Shown piece after piece: positions 1 through 12,500 of a stretch of 64,000 nt of DNA; the first letter of the stretch is position 1, and each line of letters begins with the position of its first letter. The position numbers and the translations under genes were made by a program. The notes under the pieces were generated by a model, which was given only the letters and a program-made list of their open reading frames with translations, did not search any database and was not told the DNA's origin. Origin of the DNA: Microglena sp. YARC. Taxonomy: Eukaryota > Chlorophyta > Chlorophyceae > Chlamydomonadales > Chlamydomonadaceae. The stretch spans positions 23,491,042 through 23,555,041 of the forward strand of contig CM039463.1 of NCBI GenBank assembly GCA_022414725.1. The letters are read 5' to 3'.

Positions 1-345
1 TAGCATACCAGTACCGGCTCCGCAGTGCGCGAGAAGTTCGTTCGCACGTTTACAGGGGGCTTTGTGTTGTGTTTGGTTTGGTTTTGGTTTGGTTTGGTTT
101 GGGGATTGGGTTAGGCAGTTTTGGATTGGGTTGGGTTTGGGGTTGGATTGATTTTGGATTGGTTTTGGATTGGTTTTGGGGTTTTGAGGGAACAAGCCGC
201 ACCTCGTAGGTCCTACAGTAAATTGCTCTAGCAGTGCCGCGAGAAATCAATTGCTTCACAGTATTAGGTGACTTTGACTTTGGTTCAGGTTTCGATTTGG
301 GTTTGCATGGGTTGGCGGACATTTTATGTTGGTGCTTTCTTTACC
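1..345 (-). repeat. Donor-edge copies of TPR exon and GGTTT/TTGG repeat
   Basis: Two decayed minus-strand copies of the end of exon 383-506 (TTTCTCGCGGCACTGC...) occur at about 200-250 and 10-40. Between them is a (TTTGG)n/(TTGGGA)n low-complexity tract at 65-180. Confidence 0.7.
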
Positions 346-382
346 CGTGTGTGCTTTTCCATTTCGTTTTGAGCACCCGCAC

Positions 383-506
383 CTTGTAGGTCTACCAGTA
401 ACGCTCTGGCAGTGCCGCGAGAAATCCGTGCTCCAAGGTTGTAGGGGTCTTCTTCAATAATGGGAGCCATCAACTCCATGGCCTCTTGCACCCTCCCACT
501 GTTGAT
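383..506 (-). CDS. TPR gene, second TPR exon
   Basis: The exon reads [20 protein letters not shown], then [21 protein letters not shown]. Acceptor is CTGCAG and the likely donor is CAAG|GTGCGG (phase 1); an alternative donor, CTG|GTAGAC, lies 13 nt earlier. The pattern (A...L..SGR..EAM.L..P....[17 protein letters not shown]) is a classical TPR pair. Decayed copies of its end lie at 185-260 and 1-45, so the next exon is outside the window. Confidence 0.8.
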
Positions 507-3500
507 CTGCAGCATGCACATACATAGGTTCAGATTCAAATCCAGGTTCAAATCCAGGTCCAATTCAAATCCAGGTTCAAATCCAGGTTCCAAAATCCAA
601 ATACAAATTAGGTTCACAATATAGGTTCACATTCAAAATATGAGGCTTGCACACATTCAAATACAGGTTCAAATACGGTTCACATTCCAATAGCAGGTTT
701 CAAATACAGGTGAAAATTCAAATACAGGTTCAAATATAGGTTCAGATACAAATACAGGTTCAAACATACAGGTATTACATTACAGATTCACAGCCTGCCC
801 CACAGCCATGCGCAAGTCTACAGTGTTCCCAGTCGATTCCAAAACATGCATTTGAATAGGCAGAACTATAGACGGTGAGCATTGAAACGTGAGCCTTACA
901 AAAACGAGTGATCCTGGAGTTGATAATGCATACATACATACACACATACATACACGCACATACACACACATACATAAACACATACATACACACATAAAAT
1001 CTTACCAGGTTCACAGCCTGCCCCACAGCCATGCGGGAGTCTACAGTGTTCCCAGTCAAACTAGCCCCCGCCGTTGGTTTGGGTGGGCTAGGCTTTGCTG
1101 AGCTGGCTTTCCGCGCAGAGGGAGGAGAGGCCGTAGCTGACTCTTGGTCTGATGTTGACGGAGCAGAGCTTGGAGGCCTGGGTCTCTCTCTAGCCTGCAC
1201 AACACCAGAGCACACAGGGGACTCATTTGGTTCATAGTTTTTTGGCGGAGCCCCCCCTTCTGGAGGTCCCCCCTTCTCTAGCCTGCACAAGACCAGAGCA
1301 CACAAGGGACTCATTCGGTTCATAGTTTTTTGGCGAAGCCCCCCCTTCTGGAGGTCCCCCCTTCTCTAGCCTGCACAACACCAGAGCACACAGGGGACTC
1401 ATTTGGTTCATAGTTTTTTGGCGGAGCCCCCCCTTCTGGGGGTACCCCCTTCTCTAGCCTGCACAACACCAGAGCACACAGGGGACTCATTCGGTTCATA
1501 GTTTTTTGGCGGAGCCCCCCCTTCTGGAGGCATAATGGCTCCCTCTAGCTTGAACTGCGGGGCACATAGGGTACTCATGAAGTTGATCATTTGACATTCA
1601 TTTGTCTCTCCATGCATACGACATGTTTCATCCACAACACATGTGCATCATGGAGAACATATATATACAATACATCATGACAGAGTGGAGCTTGGAGGCA
1701 TTGGGCTTTCTCTAGCCTGCACAATAAGGCACATAGGGTACTCATGGACATCATAATTTGCCATCCATTTGTTTCTCCATGCAAACAACATGTTTCATCA
1801 ACAACACATGTGCATCGTGGAGAACGTATGTATACAATACATCATACATCAAAAGGGAGTGGAGCTTGGAGGCATTGGGCTTTCTATAGCCTGCACAATA
1901 AGGCACATAGGGTACTCATGAAGTTGATCACTTGCCATTCATTTGTTTCTCCATGCAAACAACATGTATCATCCACAACACATGTGCATCGAGGAGAGAA
2001 TACATATACAATACATCATGACGGAGTGGAGCTTGGATGCATTGGGCTCTCTCTAGCCTGCACAATAAGGCACATACGGTACTCATGAAGTTCATAAACT
2101 TCCATCCATTTGTTTCTCCATGCATACAATATGTGTCATCCACAACACGTGTGTATCATGGAAAGCATGTGTGCATCATGGAAAGCATGTGTGTATCATG
2201 GAAAGCATGTGTGTATCATGGAAAGCATGTGTGTATCATGCAGAGTGGCAACGGTGTCTGGGGCTTGCCTAGGGGCTTGCCTGGGGGCTTGCCTAGGGGC
2301 TTGCCTGTGGCACTGTTGATCTTTTTTACTGAGGTGGTCCTACGGTGACTACTGCTAGCTCCGGCTTACGCGGTGGTGTCCTTCACTTCACGTCCTGTGA
2401 GTAACTGCATTACACGGATGTAACAATTTCAATTTCAATTGCAGAGTGGAGCCTGGAGGCATTGGGCTCTCTCTAGCCTACACAATAAGGCGCATAGGTT
2501 CCTGATGTACTTGACGGACATGTACGCACACGCATACACACATGCACACACAAGCATACACCAGCACACACACATGTACACACATGCGTACACACGCATG
2601 CACACATACACACACACAAACAAACAATCGCAAATATGCACATGCACACAAGCATGCGCACATGCGCACGAACACACAACTACATGTATACACACCTGTT
2701 GTTGTTGTGGTTGTTTTGCTTGGCGTGCCACAGGCTCAGCCTCAGCCTTTTCCTTCTCCACTTTGGGCTTCTTGCTCTGAGTACCGCCGGACTTCTTAGC
2801 CTGTGTAGTGCGGACATGTTGCTTAAATGTAGTGCTGTCTCTATACCCATGAGAGGCAATACACATTTGTTACACATCTTATGTGACTTCTTAGCCTGTG
2901 TAGTGTGGACAAAAAAATATAAATGGTACGTCTTATTACTGGTGTGAGGTTGAGGGGGCCAACCCGTTTGCTTGCACCGGGGCCGACTTGCAATTTGAAG
3001 TGCGACATGTCACTTGTGTGAAGTGCTGTCTCCATACCCATGAGAGGCAATACACATATGTTACTTATCTTTTGTGACTTTTAGCATGTGCCGTGCGGAC
3101 ATGTTACTTAAATGTAGTGCTGTCTCTATGTAAATGTAGTGCTGTCTCTATACCCATGAGGTGCCGTGCGGACATGTCACTTGAGTGTAGCGCTTTTTCT
3201 ATAATCATGAGAGACAATAAACATATGTTACATATCTCATGTGTGCACACTTTTTTTTTGATATCTTTATCATCATCTTACATAGTAATATAGCATTTAA
3301 TGTTTTTTTTTTTTTTTTTTTTAAGGGTGGGCACCCAGCCAAGTATGCGCAATATTGCCTCATATGCAACCTACCTACACCTTCACCCACACCTACACCC
3401 ACACCTACACACACACCTACACCTACACACACACCTACAGCTACAACCACACCTACCTACACACACACACACCCATGGAGTCATACACACACACCTCCTC

Positions 3501-6500
3501 TCTCCTCTCCCCCTGAAGCCTGTGTGTGTTGCATCCCAAACCCCCAAACACACCCACAAACACACCTACACCTACGCTCCCTGCATCTTCGCCCCCCAAA
3601 ATTACTGTAACACAATTTATTCACCAACTAATATTGAATTCCTGTACCTCTCTGCACATTTGCCCTACAGCTTTGGAGGGGAATATCCGTTCATGTACCG
3701 GGTCAGATTCAGGATATCTCTTCATCCTTCCCTGCTATTTCACACAAAAGTATCAAAATCAAGTGCCCCAATGTGTCTGTGTCTTTTTTGATTAATTGGT
3801 ATGAGATTAAGATGCCTCCCATACACTATTGATTTATTTATTAACATTGACTTCGTGCTCTATTTATTTCTGAACATGCACCTCATGCACTATGTATTTA
3901 TTGTATTATAATATATTATCATATTATATTATATTATAATATCATATTATGTTATGTTATTATGTATGTACTTACCGGTATGGCATCCCTGAATTTCATG
4001 CTGTCTGGGCCCCAGAGATTGAATTTGGCCCCCTGGAGATCCACATAGCTATTTTTCCCCAACGCGGCTGACGTTGCCACCTGGTAGCAACGGGAAGTCA
4101 GTTAGTTACAAAACAGTTGGCTGACGTTGCCACATGGTAGCAACGGGAAGTCAGTTAGTTACAAAACAGTTGGCTGACATTGCCACATGGTAGCAACGGG
4201 AAGTCAGTTAGTTACAAAACAGTTGGCTGACGTTGCCACATGGTAGCAACGGGAAGTCAGTTAGTTACAAAACAGTTGGCTGAAGTTGCCACATGGTAGC
4301 AACGGGAAGTCAGTTAGTTACAAAACAGTTGGCTGACGTTGCCACATGGTAGCAAGGGGAAGTCAGTTAGTTACAAAACAGTTGGCTGACGTTGCCACCT
4401 GGTTGCAACGGGCAGTCAGTTAGTTACAAAACAGTTGGCTGACGTTGCACCATGGCAGCAACGGGCAGTCAGTTAGTTACAAAACAGTTGGCTGACGTTG
4501 CCACATGGTAGCAAAGGGAAGTCATTTAGTTACAAAACATCTGGCTGACGTTGCACCCTGGCAGCAACGGGCAGTCAGTTAGTTACAAAACAGTTGGCTG
4601 ACGTTGCCACATGGTAGCAACGGGAAGTCAGTTAGTTACAAAACATCTGGCTGACGTTGCCACATGGTAGCAACGGGAAGTCAGTTAGTTAGAAAAACAG
4701 TTGGCTGGTGTTTCCACCGGGTAGCAACAGGAAGGGCAGATGAGAGATTGACATGAGAGAACTGCGTGGTGTCTTGCTAAGCAAAGGAGGGGCGTATAGG
4801 ATGCAAAACAAGTCAAAGAGCGGACTGAAGCCAGGTAGTTACGAAACAGTTGGCTGACGTTGCCACCTGGTAGCTACGTGAAGTCAGATGAGAGATTGGC
4901 ATGATAGAACTGTGTAGTGTCTTAATAAACAAAGGAGTGATGTTTAGGATACAAAAAAGTAATGAGAACGCCTGGTGGGGCTACATGGCAGGGGAGGTCG
5001 AGGTAGGGAAAGCCAATTCCCTATAGCCTAGAAGGCGACCCCAGGACTGTTAGGCACAATCGTTTTTGACAGCTAAGATACAGGTATACAAGTATAAGGC
5101 GTGTAATGATAATGCCTGGTGGGGCGTGGTAGTAAGGGAGCCCCGTCTTACGGCGGTAGAGAACGGGCTGCTACTTTACTTGGACAAAGCTACCATGGCG
5201 GTTGACAGCGGCCGAAAACACTAAAGCGCACCTGCTGGGATTCGAACCCAGCACCTTCTTCGGTCCAACAAAATGAGCAACCATTGAACCATTCATCGAA
5301 ACGGGATATTGCTGGCAACTTACAATTATGCGAAGCGGTGCAAGTGGCCCAGGAAAACATCACTTTCAAAAGGAGTACTGAACTCTCTGTAAGACATGAC
5401 GTGAATTTGAGTTCACTGCGGACAATTTTTCATGTGTGCATGTGCTAGCAGCTTACAATTATGCAGACAAGGCATGAATTTGAGTTCACTGCGGACAACT
5501 TTGGAAACAGGATGTGAGGGACACATACCATACATATATGATGTATCTTCCCAACGTCTTACAGTCATACAGATGAGTCATACAGATGAGTCATGCAGAT
5601 GAGTCAGACAGATGAGTCATACAGATGAGTCATGCAGATGAGTTATGCAGATGAGTCATACAGATGAGTCAGATAGATGAGTCATACAGATGAGTCATGC
5701 AGATGAGTCATACAGATGAGTCAAACAGATAAGTCATACAGATGAGTCATGCAGATGAGTCATACATATGAGTCATGCAGATGAGTCATGCAGATGAGTC
5801 ATACAGATGAGTCATGCAGATGAGTCAGATAGATGAGTCATACAGATGAGTCCTACAGATGAGTCATACAGATGAGTCATGCAGATGAGTCAGACAGATA
5901 AGTCATACAGATTAGTCATGCAGATGAGTCATACAGATGAGTCATACAGATGAGTCATGCAGATGAGTCATACAGATGAGTCATACAGATGAGTCATGCA
6001 GATGAGTCATACAGATGAGTCATACAGATGAGTCATACAGATGTGACATACAGATGAGTCATGCGGATGAGTCATACAGATGAGTCATACAGATGAGTCA
6101 GACAGATGAGTCATACAGATGAGTCATACAGATGAGTCATGCAGATGAGTCATACAGATGAGTCATACAGATGAGTCATACAGATGAGTCATGCAGATGA
6201 GTCATACAGATGAGTCATACAGATGAGTCATGCAGATGAGTCATACAGATGAGTCATACAGATGAGTCATACAGATGAGTCATACAGATGAGTCATGCAG
6301 ATGAGTCATGCAGATGAGTCATACAGATGAGTCATACAGATGAGTCATACAGATGAGTCATGCAGATGAGTCATACAGATGAGTCATACAGATGAGTCAT
6401 GCAGATGAATCCTACAGATGAGTCATACAGATGAGTCATACAGATGAGTCATGCAGATGAGTCATACAGATGAGTCAAACAGATAAGTCATACAGATGAG

Positions 6501-9500
6501 TCATGCAGATGAGTCATACAGATGAGTCATGCAGATGAATCATGCAGATGAGTCATACAGATGAGTCATACAGATGAGTCATACAGATGAGTCATACAGA
6601 TGAGTCATACAGACATACAGAGTCATGCAGATGAGTCATACAGATGAGTCATACAGATGAGTCATACAGATGTGACATACAGATGTGTCATGCAGATGAG
6701 TCATACAGATGAGTCATACAGATGAGTCTTACAGATGAGTCATACAGATGAGTCATACAGATGAGTCATACAGATGAGTCATACAGATGAGTCATACAGA
6801 TGAGTCATACAGATGAGTCATACAGATGAGTCATACAGATGAGTCATGCAGATGAGTCATACAGATGAGTCATACAGATGAGTCATGCAGATGAGTCAGA
6901 CAGATGAGTCAGACAGATGAGTCAGACAGATGAGTCAGACAGATGAGTCAGACAGATGAGTCAGACAGATGAGTCAGACAGATGAGTCATACAGATGAGT
7001 CATGCAGATGAGTCATACAGATGAGTCATACAGATGAGTCATACAGATGAGTCATGCAGATGAGTCAGACAGATGAGGCATACAGATGAGTCATGCAGAT
7101 GAGTCATACAGATGAGTCAGACAGATGAGTCAGACAGATGAGTCATACAGAAGAGTCAGACAGTGAGTCAGACAGATGAGTCAGACAGACGAGTCAGACA
7201 GATGTGGGACTGGGTGCAGGGTACTTCCAAGCGCGCGCTTTTCCGCGCTGGCGCGCTGCCTTTATGAGCCCCACTGCCCGTTTCGCGTAGTTTTATGCAA
7301 CTCCTTGTGGACGCAGCAAGCAATTTGTGCGCTTTTTGCAATACAAGGCGCATTTTTGTTTTGTTTCAAGTGCGCTAAAGCGCTGGCCAATTTGGTCAAT
7401 GGAAGTACCCTGACTGGGTGTCTAATTAAAATAAATGAAGAGCAGAGAATAGAGAACTCCACTACCCATACTAGCAGACAGAAGCCATAGAAGTAGATAA
7501 GAGAGAACTTCATGGTGTGTTGTCCGCACAGATGAAGGGCAGAGATTCTAGAAGTTCACAGTCTCTGATTCAAGCAGATGAAGGGCAGAGATTCTGGAAA
7601 TTCACAGTCTCTGATTCAAACAGATGAAGGGCAGAGATTCTGGAAGTTCACAGTCTCTGATTCAAACAGATGAAGGGCAGAGATTCTAGAAGTTCACAGT
7701 CTCTGATTCAAACAGATGAAGGGCAGAGATTCTGGAAGTTCACAGTCTCTGATTCAAACAGATGAAGGGCAGAGATTCTAGAAGTTCACAGTCTCTGATT
7801 CAAACAGATGAAGGGCAGAGATTCTGGAAGTTCACAGTCTTTGATTCAAACAGATGAAGGGCAGAGATTCTGGAAGTTCACAGTCTCTGATTCAAACAGA
7901 TGAAATACAGATAACCAGAGAAGAGAAAATTTCAGTGTCCAAATAATACACATGAAGGACAGAGAATAGAGAACTGCACAGCATTGTATTATAATGTACT
8001 TTTTGTTATCGACTATTACTCGCGGTTCTCTATCCATATCAACGTGCGGTACGAAATCTTTTTTCTTGCCCCCCCTCGTGCACAGCATTGTATTATAATG
8101 CATAAGGGACAGAGATTAGAGAACTTAAAAGTCTATCATTCAAAGAAATGAAATACAGACAAACACAGGGAAGACAGAGAATATATAACTTCACTCGAAC
8201 AGAAGAAAGGAAGATAAGAGAGTACGCACAGATCTGTCAGGAAGCGGAACAACAGTGCCCACCTTGAAAGCAGGTATTAGTAATGAAAGTAGGTATTACT
8301 AATGAAAGTATATCCGAACAACAGTGCTCACCTTGAAAGCAGGTATTAGTAATGAAAGTAGGTATCACTAATGAAAGTATATCGGAACGACAGTGCTCAC
8401 CTTGAAAGCAGGTACTAGTAATGGAAGTAGGTATTACTAATGAAAGTATATCGGAACAACAGTGCTCACCTTGAAAGCAGGTACTAGTAATGGAAGTAGG
8501 TATTACTAATGAAAGTATATTGGAACAACAGTGCTCACCTTGAAAGCAGGTATTAGTAATGAAAGTAGGTACTACTAATGAAAGCAGGTATAACTAATGC
8601 AAGTAGGTATTACTGATGAAAGTATATCGGAACAACAGTGCTCGCCTTGAAAGCAGGTATTACTAATGCGAGTAGGTATTACTAATGAAAGTATATTGGA
8701 ACAACAGTGCTCACCTTGAAAGCAGGTATTACTAATGCAAGTAGGTATTACTAATGAAAGTAAATCAGAACAACAGTGCTCACCTTGAAAGCAGGTATGA
8801 CTAATGAAAGCAGGTATGACTAATGTGAGTAGGTATTATTAATGCAAGTAGGTATTACTAATGAAAGTAAATCGGAACAACAGTGCTCACCTTGAAAGCA
8901 GGTATGACTAATGAAATCAGGTATTACTAATGCAAGTAGGTATAACTAATAAAAGTAGATGGGAACAACAGTGCTCACCATGAAAGCAGGTATGACTAAA
9001 GAAAGCAGGTATTACTAATGCAAGTAGGTGTAACTAATAAAAGTAGATCGGAACAACAGTGCTCACCTTGAAAGCAGGTATGACTAATGAAAGCAGGTAT
9101 GACTAATGAAAGCAGGTATTACTAATGCAAGTAGGTATAACTAATAAAAGTAGATCGGAACAACAGTGCTCACCTTGAAAGCGTTGTCAGTGATTAGATA
9201 CGCCGCTACTAGGAAGAGTAAGCTAACTATCAGCCACACCAAGCTGATAGGAACTCGGCTGGAGTAGTAGCGCAAGGGCTGTAGCTCTTGTACAACCTGA
9301 TGGGGTTGGAGGGTGGAGGGTGGAGAGTGGAGAGTGGGGGTGGAGGATGGAGAGTGGGGGTGGAGGGTGGAGAGTGGGGGTGGAGGGTGGAGAGTGGGGG
9401 TGAATGATGGTACCTATCAGCCACACCAAGCTGATAGGAACTCGGCTTGAGTAGTAGCGCAAGGGCTGTAGCTCTTGGACAACCTTATGGGGTTGGAGAG

Positions 9501-12500
9501 TGGAGGTTAGGGTGGAGAGTGGAGGGTGGAGGGTGGAGGTGGAGAGTGGGGTGGAGAGTGGGGTGGAGAGTGGGTGGAGTGTGCAGAGTGGGTGGAGAGT
9601 GGGGTGGAGAGTGGGGTGGAGAGGGGAGGGCAGAGGGTGGAGGGTGGAGAGTGGGTGGAGAGTGGGGTGGAGAGTGGGGTGGAGTGTGCAGAGTGGGTGG
9701 AGAGTGGGGTGGAGAGTGGGCGTGGAGAGTGGAGGGCAGAGGGTGGAGGGTGGAGAGTGGGGTGGAGAGTGGGGTGGAGAGTGGGGTGGAGTGTGCAGAG
9801 TGGGTGGAGAGTGGGGTGGAGAGTGGGTGGAGAGTGGGGTGGAGTGTGCAGAGTGGGTGGAGAGTGGAGTGGAGAGTGGGGTGGAGTGTGCAGAGTGGGT
9901 GGAGAGTGAGGTGGAGAGTGGAGAGTGGAGAGTGGAGAGTGGGGTGGAGAGTGGGGTGGAGTGTGCAGAGTGGGTGGAGAGTGGGGTGGAGAGTGGGGTG
10001 GAGAGTGGGGTGGAGAGTGGGGTGGAGTGTGCAGAGTGGGTGGAGAGTGGGGTGGAGAGTGGAGAGTGGGGTGGAGAGTGGAGAGTGGGGTGGAGAGTGG
10101 AGAGTGGGTGGAGAGTGGAGAGGGTGGAGAGTGGAGAGTGGGTGGAGAGTGGAGAGTGTGGAGAGTGGAGAGGGTAGAGAGTGGGTGGAGAGTGGGGTGG
10201 AGAGTGAGAGGGTGGAGGGTGGGGTGGAGAGGGTGGAGAGGGTGGAGAGTGGGTGGAGTGGGGTGGAGAGTGGAGAGGGTGGAGGGTGGGGTGGAGAGTG
10301 GGTGGAGAGTGGAGAGGGTGAGGTGAAGAGGGTAGAGGATGGGGTGGAGGGTGGGGTGGAGAGTGGAGGGTGGAGAGGGTGGAGAGTGGAGGGTGGTCCC
10401 TACCCCTGCGCCGGGCCCAAACACGACTCATCGTAGATCCTTTGTATGTGTTGGGCAGGTGTATATCCACATCTCCTCCATGACCTGCTGTGGGGGGTCG
10501 GGTGGGGTGGGGTGGGATGCGGTGGGGTGGGGTGATGTGTGGGTGGGGTGGGGTGGGGGGAGGGGTCTAGCTCAATGGTAGAGCACGTCGAAACAAGAAG
10601 AAGACTCGTTGCTGATCGTTTGTATGTGTAGGGCAAGTGGATATGCGGTGGATCAATGTGGGGTGCATGCAGGCATGGTAGTGTCCGGGCGCTTGCCGGC
10701 GTGTGTGCCGTGAACATGGCCACTGCGCCTTGCCCCGGCCTCTGCTCCGGCTGCTATTGCTGCCGCTTCCCCTGCCTGTGCCCCGGCCCCGGTTTCTGCC
10801 CCGGCCCAGGTTTTCTAAAGTAGTCATTTGAGCACCCAGTCCCCGTCCCCACATCCACCTCTCCTCCATGACCTTCTGTGGAGGGGGGGGGGATGTGTGT
10901 GTGGGGGGGGGAGGGGCTGGTTGGAAGCTGGGGGGGGCTGCCCCCGCCCCTCCCCTCCCAGGGTTTCCAAGGTGGTCATTCGAGCATCCTGTCCCTGCCA
11001 CCACAGCACCCTCTCCTCTATGAACTCCCCAACAATATACCACACCACCTACCGAGAGGGGGTCCTTGAGAGCAGCTTCGATATCTAACGACAGCTGGAC
11101 ATCGTTTAACGACAGCTGGATATCATATTGCCGTTCCCAAACTATATACCACACCACCTACCGTAAGGGGGTCCCTGAGAGCAGCTAAGATATCTAGCGA
11201 CAGCTGTACATCATTTCCATCGTTAGCGGCTACCAGTGACGCGGTCCAAGATTCCTTCGCTTCCTGATTGCAGATGTTGAGAAATTGATGTGAGATGTTG
11301 ATGTTGATGTAAGCTGTTTCCATCGTTAGCAGCTACCAGTGACGCAGTCCAAGATTCCTTCGCTTCCTGAATGCAGAGGTTGAGATGTTGATGTGAGATG
11401 CTGATGTTGATGTAAGCTGTTTCCATCGTTAGCAGCTACCAGTGACGCGGCCCAAGATTACTTCGCTTCCTGGTTGCAGATGTTTATGTGAGATATTGAT
11501 GTGAGATGTTGATGTGAGATGTTTCCATTGTAAGCAGCAACCAGTGAAGCCGTCCAAGATTCTTTCGCTACCTGGTTGCAGATGTTGATGTGAGATATTG
11601 ATGTGAGATGTTAATGTGAGATGTTGATGTGAGATGTTTCCATCGTTAGCTGCAACCAGTGACGAAATCAAAGATTCCTTGGCTTCCTGATGGCAGATGT
11701 TGAGATGTTGATGTGAGATGTTGATGTTGAGATGTTGATGTGAGATGTTGATCTGAGATGTTTCTATCGTTAGCGGCTACAAGTGAATCCGTCCAAGATT
11801 CCTTCGCTTCCTGAATGCAGATCAGGATGCACAATATGTAGGGTTCAGAGGTTAGCGCTAATCGCGGACCGAATTAGTCCTAAAAGGGCAAGTAGCACAA
11901 TATGTAGGTTGTAGAGGTTAGCGCTAATTGCGGACCGAGTTAGTCCTAATAGGGCTAATAGCACAATGTGTAGGGTTTAGAGGTTAGGGCTAATTGTGGA
12001 CCGAATTAGTCCTAATAGGGCCAATAGCACAATATATAGGTTATAGAGGTTAGGGCTAATAACAGACCGATTTAGTCCTAATAGGACTAACAGCACAATA
12101 TATAGGGCTAATAGCGGACCAAATTAGTCCTAATAGGGCTAATAGCACAATATATAGGTTATAGAGGTTAGGGCTAATGGCGGACCGATTTAGTCCTAAT
12201 AGGACTTACAGCAAAATATGTAGGGCTAATAGCGGACCAAATTAGTCCTAACAGGGCTAATAGCACAATGTGCAGGGTTCAGAGGTCAGGGCTAATCACG
12301 GACTGAATTAGTCCCAATAGGACTAATAGCACAATATGTAGGGTTTGTAGGTTATGACTAATGGCGGACCAAATTGGTCATAAGACATCGCCCAGCCTCA
12401 CCTCCAGACAGCACATACTGACACACACAGTACATCGCCCAGCCTCACCTCCACACAGTACAAACTGACACACACAGTACATCGTCCAACCTCACCTCCA

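Noticed and set aside
2696..3000. Assignment of the Lys-rich exon to SRP72
   Set aside because: TPR plus a basic tail suggested it, but the membrane helix and the position of the basic block before a second TPR do not fit.
5225..5310. Functional tRNA gene on the minus strand
   Set aside because: The T arm is perfect, but there is no 5' strand to pair with the acceptor end, and the same body follows another head at 20 kb. It is a SINE head.
5575..7208. CRISPR-like regular array
   Set aside because: The period is 13 bp without distinct spacers, in a eukaryotic intron. It is a satellite.
9223..10470. Long Ser/Thr/Leu/His/Pro frame (415 codons) opposite GTGGAGAGTGGG repeats
   Set aside because: It is low-complexity repeat open in several frames on both strands. 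The real coding in this area is the 41-codon exon 9174-9296.
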